NCBI GenBank assembly: GCA_947631725.1
Contig: CANRML010000030.1
Coordinates: 1-12,128 of the forward strand
From: an uncultured Clostridia bacterium
Lineage (GTDB): Bacteria > Bacillota > Clostridia > TANB77 > CAG-508
Direction: 5' to 3'
DNA length: 12,128 bases
Both the position numbers and the translations under genes were made by a program. Shown one piece after another: positions 6,621 through 12,128 of this stretch. Positions within the stretch are counted from its first letter, which is position 1. Each line of letters begins with the position of its first letter. Under the pieces are notes generated by a model. The model did no database searches, was not told the origin of the DNA, and saw nothing but the letters and a program-made list of their open reading frames with translations.

Positions 6621-8579
6621 ATGGAGGATTTAGTAGAAAGTATTTTAGATTATATTCGTTCAGATTATACAGATTATGCAATAATGCTAAATGGAGAGTG
6701 GGGTTCAGGAAAAACTCATTTTTGGAATAATAAAATTAGAAAAAAAATTGAATCAATGGAATTAAATGGGAAAAGATATACTACAATATATATGTCTTTA
6801 TATGGAATTTCAAATCTAGAAGAAATTAGTAAAAAAATATTTATTGAAACAACACAACTAATGGATAAAAACTTAAGAAAATATATGAACTCAAAAGAAC
6901 AAAAAACAATTCCTGAATATGCAAAAACAGGATTAGACATGGCTAATTTCTTTGGTGTAACTCAAAATGGAGATAAAATTGATTATGCAGATTTTTTCTC
7001 AACAGATGACAAAGTATTATGCTTTGATGACTTAGAGAGAGCAAATGTAGATGTTATTGATATTTTAGGTTATATAAATAATTTTGTTGAACATGACCAT
7101 ATTAAAACAATTATTATATGTAATGAAAAAGAACTTTCTACAAAATTAAAAAGTTCAAATCTAGAAATGAAAACATTTATAGCAACATATTTATTAGATA
7201 GGCAGGGAGAATTAAACCAAACAGATAAACCTATGGTTGAAAAAATCCAAGAAAAAATTGAGCATATATTTGATAAGGCAAATGATTATGAAAGAATCAA
7301 GGAAAAACTAATAGGAGAAACATTTGAATATGCTCCTAAATTTGACTATATTATAAACGGAATTTTAATGCGTTATGAAAATGATCCAGATTTTATTAGA
7401 TTTACAAGAGAAAATACGAGATTGATTATTTCTACGTTTGAAAGAAGCGGAACTAGAAATTTAAGAATATTAAAACATGCATTAAATGACTTCAAAAAAA
7501 TATTTGAAATGGTAAACAAAAACTATCCCAACACGAGTAACAGAATTATGCAAACTATGTTAATTTTCACAATTGCTATATCATTTGAAATAAAAGCAGG
7601 AAAAGTAACAAAAGATAAATTCATGAATATAAAAGACAATGAAGAATATAAAGCAATATTAGTATCTTCAAGAGTATTGATGGATAACAGACAATTCTAT
7701 ATTAAAGAATTTGATAGTAATTATTACTATAACTTCAAAGCAGATTATCGTTTCTTTAAATTTATTGAATATTATATTAGAACTAGAATTTTTGATATGA
7801 AAATATTCAAAAAAGATATGGAAACTATAAGAAATACAATAGATGTAGAAAACTTACCAGGATATAAAAGATTACTTACAGAGGAATATTGGAAAATACC
7901 AGATGATGATTTTGAAGGAATTATAAAATCAATTATAGAAGAAGTCAAAGAAGGAAACATTGAATTAATTGATATAGTAAAAATTTATGCATATTTCAGC
8001 TATTTTTCAAGAAAGAATCTTATTGATTATGATATAAAAACATTAAAAGTAATATTCTTTGATGGGATGAACAAAGCTTCATTAAAATCACAATATTGCC
8101 AAAATGTGGAAGAAGAATTAGCTAAAATTGCAATAGAAGAATTCTCAGAAGATATGAACGAAATTTTAAAACATTTCAACAACTTAAATATACAACTATT
8201 AGAAAAACAATATAGAGAAATGGCAGAAGAAATATTCAGATGTATTCCAATGAAAATGGAACAATTTTATGAGCAATTTGATAAAAAATGTATGGAAGTG
8301 CCAATCTTTAAATATTGTGATCCATATCAACTATTCCAAAGAATATCTTGTGCAAGTAATGAAGATATAATGATAATTAAGGAAAAATTATTAGCAAGAG
8401 CAGAAAAATATCCAAAACAAATAGAAGGCGAAATGGCAAATGTAAAACTATTAAAACAAGTTATGGATGATTACTTAAAAGATAAACAAACAACAATCAA
8501 GATTGTTATACTAAGAGAATTTTCAAAAGACATAGGAAGTATTTTAGGAAAATACAAGCCAAAAATGTTTAACAATTAA
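6621..8579 (+). CDS. KAP-like P-loop ATPase of unknown function
   Basis: This 652-residue protein begins almost directly with a P-loop: L-N-G-E-W-G-S-G-K-T (Walker A, G25 to T32). Walker B follows at V-L-C-F-D-D-L-E-R (D136, D137). The G-E-W-G-S-G-K-T plus F/I-D-D-L-x-R combination is characteristic of the KAP family of STAND-like NTPases, some of which act in phage defence. The classic KAP membrane insert between Walker A and B is not evident. The remaining ~450 residues are mostly helical, charged and unrecognised, so a C-terminal effector cannot be named. It is spaced 17 bases after comF with a weak ribosome binding site (GAAAGGA, 6608-6614). The operon position suggests DNA-related work; a defence role is only a possibility. 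The reading frame is intact. Confidence 0.75.
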   Translation: MEDLVESILDYIRSDYTDYAIMLNGEWGSGKTHFWNNKIRKKIESMELNGKRYTTIYMSLYGISNLEEISKKIFIETTQLMDKNLRKYMNSKEQKTIPEYAKTGLDMANFFGVTQNGDKIDYADFFSTDDKVLCFDDLERANVDVIDILGYINNFVEHDHIKTIIICNEKELSTKLKSSNLEMKTFIATYLLDRQGELNQTDKPMVEKIQEKIEHIFDKANDYERIKEKLIGETFEYAPKFDYIINGILMRYENDPDFIRFTRENTRLIISTFERSGTRNLRILKHALNDFKKIFEMVNKNYPNTSNRIMQTMLIFTIAISFEIKAGKVTKDKFMNIKDNEEYKAILVSSRVLMDNRQFYIKEFDSNYYYNFKADYRFFKFIEYYIRTRIFDMKIFKKDMETIRNTIDVENLPGYKRLLTEEYWKIPDDDFEGIIKSIIEEVKEGNIELIDIVKIYAYFSYFSRKNLIDYDIKTLKVIFFDGMNKASLKSQYCQNVEEELAKIAIEEFSEDMNEILKHFNNLNIQLLEKQYREMAEEIFRCIPMKMEQFYEQFDKKCMEVPIFKYCDPYQLFQRISCASNEDIMIIKEKLLARAEKYPKQIEGEMANVKLLKQVMDDYLKDKQTTIKIVILREFSKDIGSILGKYKPKMFNN

Positions 8580-8601
8580 TAATAATATGTTTAATAATAA
8601 A

Positions 8602-8633
8602 AATGAACTCCAGAAAAACATCTGGAGTTTATT
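8602..8633 (+). terminator. Hairpin terminator after the KAP-like ATPase gene
   Basis: A perfect 9-bp stem (8606-8614 with 8621-8629, loop AAAACA-like) extends to about 13 bp with G-U and A-T pairs (8602-8633). The following sequence is AT-rich with only short T runs. It sits 22 bases after the stop and most likely ends the recD2-comF operon. Confidence 0.65.
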
Positions 8634-8662
8634 AATATAAAAATTAAATAAATAATAAAAAA

Positions 8663-8692
8663 TGCATAAAATTTTCTTTTTTTGCCATAATA
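8663..8692 (+). promoter_or_regulatory. Sigma-G/sigma-F-type forespore promoter for spoVT
   Basis: TGCATA (8663-8668) and CATAATA (8686-8692) are separated by 17 bases. They match the Bacillus sigma-G consensus TGMATA / CATWHTA at every fixed position. spoVT is a known sigma-G target in Bacillus, which supports the assignment. The distance to the start codon is 34 bases. Confidence 0.7.
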
Positions 8693-8726
8693 AAGGTAGA
8701 CATAAATTTTAAAAAGGAGGAAAATT

Positions 8727-9281
8727 ATGAAAGCAACTGGAGTTGTAAGAAGAATAGATGATTTAGGTAGAGTTGTTATACCAAAAGAAATAAGGAAAAC
8801 ATTACGTATAAAAGAAGGAGACCCACTAGAGATATTTACAGATAGGGAAGGGCAAGTTATTTTAAAAAAATATTCACCAATAGGGGAATTATCAGAATTT
8901 GCAACAGGATATGCAGAAACATTATCAAAAACAACAGGACACATCGCCTTTATAACTGACAAAGATACAATAATTGCAGTATCAGGAGGATCTAAAAAAG
9001 AATTTTTAGAGCAAGATGTAAGCCAAGAATTAGAACAACTAATGGAAGATAAAGAAATATATACTAGTAAAGAAAATAGTGATATGGCAATGCCAATCAC
9101 AAAAAATGATACACAACAGAGAAAACACAATGCACAAATAGTTTATCCAATTATATCAAATGGTGATACAATAGGAACAGTAATATTAATGTCAAAAGAT
9201 ACAAATGGACAAATGAACGAGGTAGAAAGAAAAGTAGCTCAATCAGCTGCAACATTTTTAGGAAGTCAAATGGAGATATAA
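8727..9281 (+). CDS. spoVT: Stage V sporulation transcriptional regulator SpoVT
   Basis: The 184-residue protein (about 178 in Bacillus subtilis) has an AbrB-type swapped-hairpin DNA-binding domain at residues 1-50: M-K-A-T-G-V-V-R-R-I-D-D-L-G-R-V-V-I-P-K-E-I-R, then L-R-I-K-E-G-D-P-L-E-I-F. A GAF-like regulatory domain spans about 56-184 (H-I-A-F-I-T-D-K-D, I-A-V-S-G-G-S-K-K, V-I-L-M-S-K-D). In spore formers SpoVT tunes the forespore sigma-G regulon. The ATG follows a strong AAAAGGAGG. The gene appears to be monocistronic, lying between two hairpins. Confidence 0.95.
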   Translation: MKATGVVRRIDDLGRVVIPKEIRKTLRIKEGDPLEIFTDREGQVILKKYSPIGELSEFATGYAETLSKTTGHIAFITDKDTIIAVSGGSKKEFLEQDVSQELEQLMEDKEIYTSKENSDMAMPITKNDTQQRKHNAQIVYPIISNGDTIGTVILMSKDTNGQMNEVERKVAQSAATFLGSQMEI

Positions 9282-9301
9282 CAAAAATATTAAAAATATA
9301 G

Positions 9302-9346
9302 AAAGATTTTAGATATTTTTTATAAAATATTTAAAATCTTTTTTTA
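9302..9346 (+). terminator. Strong intrinsic terminator after spoVT
   Basis: Bases 9302-9319 pair with 9324-9341 over 18 positions with a single G-U wobble. The loop is TTAT, and the run of Ts at the base continues to 9345. It is AT-rich but long, and begins 20 bases after the spoVT stop. Confidence 0.85.
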
Positions 9347-9469
9347 TTGAGTTAAAAACAAATGTTTTGCAAAAAATGTCAAAATATATGGAAATTAAAA
9401 TCTATACAAACTCAAAAATCCGTAAAGAAAAAAAACGATAAAAAAAGATAAAAAATATTGAAAAAATGA

Positions 9470-9497
9470 TTGACAAATAAGAAATATTTAGTATAAA
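9470..9497 (+). promoter_or_regulatory. Sigma-A promoter for the pilin-like surface protein
   Basis: A perfect TTGACA (9470-9475) and TATAAA (9492-9497) are 16 bases apart, giving a transcript leader of about 50 bases before the GTG start. The rest of the 9348-9469 gap is very A-rich and shows no other feature I can name. Confidence 0.75.
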
Positions 9498-9555
9498 ATT
9501 GTAATAAATGAACTGCATTAAAAATAGAAAAACAAAAGAAAGGGAGAATGTAAAA

Positions 9556-12128
9556 GTGAAAAAACATCTTTTAAACAAACGGAATTACTATCACTTCACT
9601 AGTAATCACAATAATAATAATATTGCTTCTAGCAGGAATTACAATAGGTGCATTATCAGGTGATGATGGACTTGTAAATAGAGCAATAGATGCTAGGGAT
9701 TTAGTAGATAGAGAAGCATTTTCAGATGCTGTACAAACTCAAGCTTTGCTAACTGTAGCAGAGACAGGAAGGTTTGATACAGACAGATTTGAAGAAAGAG
9801 TAAAAAATAATCTAGGAGAATATAATCCAAATGTTACGGAAGACGATGATTCAGTCACTGTATCAGATGGAGTTTATGATGTGACTTTAGATAAAGAGTC
9901 AGGAGATATAACAGGGTCAGGACATACAGAAGGAATCTGGCCAAGAGTTGAAACACATCTATATGAAATGGATGGAACTGACTATAAGGAAATAGAAGAT
10001 AGTGAAAGACTAACTTTAACTGTTGATGTTTCAAATAGAGAAGACTTCGAAAGAATAGAAGTCGTTGTTAAAGGTGAACATGAAGACGACGTTATACAGT
10101 CAGATTTAATACCAGGAACAGTAGGTCAATACAGTTATACAATAAAAGGACCATCTGGTACATATACAGTTGAAGTTACAGGATATGTTATAGGAGAAGA
10201 CGGAAAAGAAGTTGCAAACACAACTAGAAAAGTAGTTAAAATAAAAGAAAATCCAAGAATCAAAATTGGTATTACAATAAATCCAGATGGTGGACCAGGA
10301 TATGTTGTACCTTCAAATGGAAAAGCTACAATAAAAGCAGTAATGACATCAACTGAAGGAAATAGAGATCCATATAGATACTATTATGCTTGGAGTGATC
10401 AAAATGAAGTACAACCAGGATTTGAAAAATGGGATTTAGACACAAGTATATGGAACGAAACTACAAGTGGAGCAACAATAATAAAAGATGACTGTGATAA
10501 AGGAGAATATTATCTATGGATAAGAGTATATGATAAAGACAAAGTATTAACATCACAATATGTAGTATCAGATAAATTTGAAGTTCATGATAATACAGAA
10601 ACAGATTGGTCATTAAAACTTGATGCAGATATTCCAAATAGCACACCAACAAATACAAATGTAATAGTAACACCAACATATGGTAGATACTTAACACAAA
10701 ATAGAAAAATAACAGTTACAGGAGAAAATGGCGAAGATTATGAAATCACAGGTTCAGATTATGCAACAGTTAAGACACATGGCCAAACTGTAACAGTAAC
10801 AGCAGAAGATATAGCTGGAAACTTAGTTTCTGCAGAATATACAGTAACAAATATCGATAAAGTAGCACCAGAGATTAACTTTGAACCAGATGGAAAACCA
10901 CAATGGCAACAATCACATGAAACAAAAGTAACAGTAACAGATGGTGGAAATAGTACAATAGATGATGATACATTAAACTATGTATGGGTTGAAGGAGACG
11001 GAGAACCACAAGATAGTGAAATAAACATACCATTTGAAAATAACGAAACAATAAAGAAAGATGGACTAACAGGAGAAAAATGGCATTTATGGGTAATTGC
11101 AAAAGATAAAGCAGGCAATAAGACAACAAAATCATCTCAAGTATTCTGGTTTGATAATAAGGCACCTTTAAAACAAGCTCCAACCTTATTATCTTCAACA
11201 AACACAGTTAAAGCAACATTTAATCAAACAGATGAGCACTCAGGAATTGATAAATCAACAAGAAAATATGCTATTAAGAAGGAAGATGACCCAGATACTG
11301 AGTGGCATTGGGAAAGCGAAAGAGAAGATGAAGACGGCTACCACGTATTTGAAAATATGACACTTGAGACAAACTATGTTGTAAAGACAAGTGTTAAAGA
11401 TATGCTTGGAAATTGTGAGCCAAATGGTGATCCAACTGAATCAGAAGAAGCATCAACAGGTGGTAGAACAAGTACAATAGAGATGCCTACATTTGATTAT
11501 TCACCAAAGGGATGGGTAAACACAAATGTAGAAGTAACGATTACTTACCCAGACGCTGACAACTCTGTTTTGACTCATGAATATAGCTTAGGAAATAGTG
11601 AAGATTGGAAACCTTGGCCAGTTGAAGTAGGACACATCTCAGTTCCACAAAATATTACAGTATATGCAAGACAATATGATAGTACACATCAAGGTAATGA
11701 CAGAATTTCAAATTTAGAAATAACAAGAATAGATAAAGTTATTCCAGAAATACCAGAATTGGATGTAGATGATCATAATCCATCAAAAGTAGATTTAACA
11801 TTAACAGGTAGAGCAACAGACGGTGAAACTGCGGGCTTAGAGTTCTCTGACCGCAGTGGAATCGTTGCATACCAACTTAGTACAAGCTCTGATTTAGACT
11901 GGAATTCAGAAGGCTGGAAACCATGTACTGATGAAAATGGAAAAGGTGTTGCAGAAACAAAACAAGATTTTAATATAGAACAAAATGGAACATATTACTT
12001 CTATGTAAAAGATGATGCAGAAAATGTTCAGAGAAAAGCATACACAGTTGAAAATATTGATAAAATTGCACCAGAAATTTCAGGAGTAGAATTTGATCAT
12101 GCATGGAGAAATCAAAATAAGAAACTAA
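9556..12128 (+). CDS. Large surface protein with type IV pilin-like N-terminus and Ig-like modules, read through a +1 shift; 3' truncated
   Basis: Read as 9556-9579 joined to 9581-12128, the frame stays open for 857 codons and leaves the window without a stop. The start is GTG with AGGGAG 9 bases upstream. The N-terminus M-K-K-H-L-L-N-K-G is followed by I-T-I-T-S-L-V-I-T-I and a run of I/L to about residue 32. This is a class III (prepilin peptidase) signal with G9 at -1 and a pilin-type helix, here without the usual Glu at +5, as seen in many clostridial pilin-like proteins. The rest is extracellular in character: Trp/Tyr/Thr-rich beta modules separated by repeated N-I-D-K-V/I-A-P-E-I linkers (near 10851 and 12051) and I-D-K-V-I-P-E-I (near 11734), with K-D-K-A-G-N motifs typical of bacterial Ig-like repeats. 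Without the shift the product is only 35 residues. Confidence 0.8.
9580..9582 (+). promoter_or_regulatory. CGG +1 frameshift site 4 (prepilin signal)
   Basis: The in-frame codons are AAC-AAA-CGG-AAT-TAC. Skipping C9580 gives AAC-AAA-GGA-ATT-ACT-ATC, N-K-G-I-T-I, the prepilin cleavage site with its near-invariant Gly. The zero frame stops at 9661-9663. The shift falls at codon 9, so the whole protein depends on it. Confidence 0.85.

Noticed and set aside
8591..9130. Minus-strand frame of 179 codons opposite spoVT, and other antisense frames such as 193-726 and 10461-11201
   Set aside because: They mirror strongly conserved + strand genes, have low-complexity hydrophobic translations and no ribosome binding sites or promoters.
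9348..9469. A small RNA or riboswitch in the A-rich gap before the pilin-like gene
   Set aside because: Only a short palindrome (TTTTGCAAAA) and A-rich DNA are visible. No stable fold or known motif could be supported.
2860..9582. Sequencing or assembly errors as the cause of the four frameshifts
   Set aside because: Not excluded, but random or homopolymer errors would not all add a C before GG at a codon boundary while leaving 14 out-of-frame CGG sites and all other genes intact. A motif-specific base-calling artefact remains the main technical alternative; raw reads would settle it.
2860..9582. Reassignment of CGG to another amino acid (as known for Trp or Gln in some bacteria)
   Set aside because: Reassigning a triplet does not change frame. 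After each CGG the conserved protein continues only in the +1 frame.

Overview
The window comes from a low-GC (about 30% by eye), AT-rich, spore-forming Firmicute, most likely a member of the Clostridia. The order rpsM-rpsK-rpsD-rpoA-rplQ, an enlarged L17 of clostridial type, a SpoVT homologue behind a sigma-G-like promoter, and heavy AGA use for Arg all fit. Every gene is on the + strand.

Layout: 1-2669 is the end of the large ribosomal protein operon (S13 tail, S11, S4, RNA polymerase alpha, L17), closed by a GAAA-loop terminator. At 2764-3118 is a small membrane-anchored protein that resembles the start of a family 2 glycosyltransferase. From an extended -10 promoter near 3160 runs a probable operon: a NadR-like nucleotidyltransferase, the helicase RecD2, the competence-type phosphoribosyltransferase ComF, and a KAP-like P-loop ATPase, ending at a hairpin near 8602-8633. 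Then come spoVT (8727-9281) with a strong terminator, and a large surface protein with a type IV pilin-like N-terminus and Ig-like modules that runs off the window end.

The remarkable feature is a decoding anomaly. I find 20 CGG trinucleotides on the + strand. Fourteen lie in coding DNA but out of frame, two are intergenic, and only four are in-frame codons (2860, 5465, 5706, 9580). At every one of these four the frame must move +1, skipping the C and reading the next three bases as Gly (GGG or GGA), to give a full-length conserved protein. Two sites fall in recD2, one in the glycosyltransferase-like gene and one in the pilin-like gene. Three of the four restored glycines are in conserved motifs: the RecD2 G-D-R, the helicase motif V S-Q-G, and the prepilin G at -1. 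No CGG is used as ordinary Arg, whereas CGT, CGA and CGC are. This is what one would expect if CGG has no cognate Arg tRNA and is instead a +1 shift codon read through as Gly. The rule is inferred from the sequence alone. Sequencing artefact and gene decay are the competing explanations, but neither easily gives the same lesion at the same codon four times out of four.
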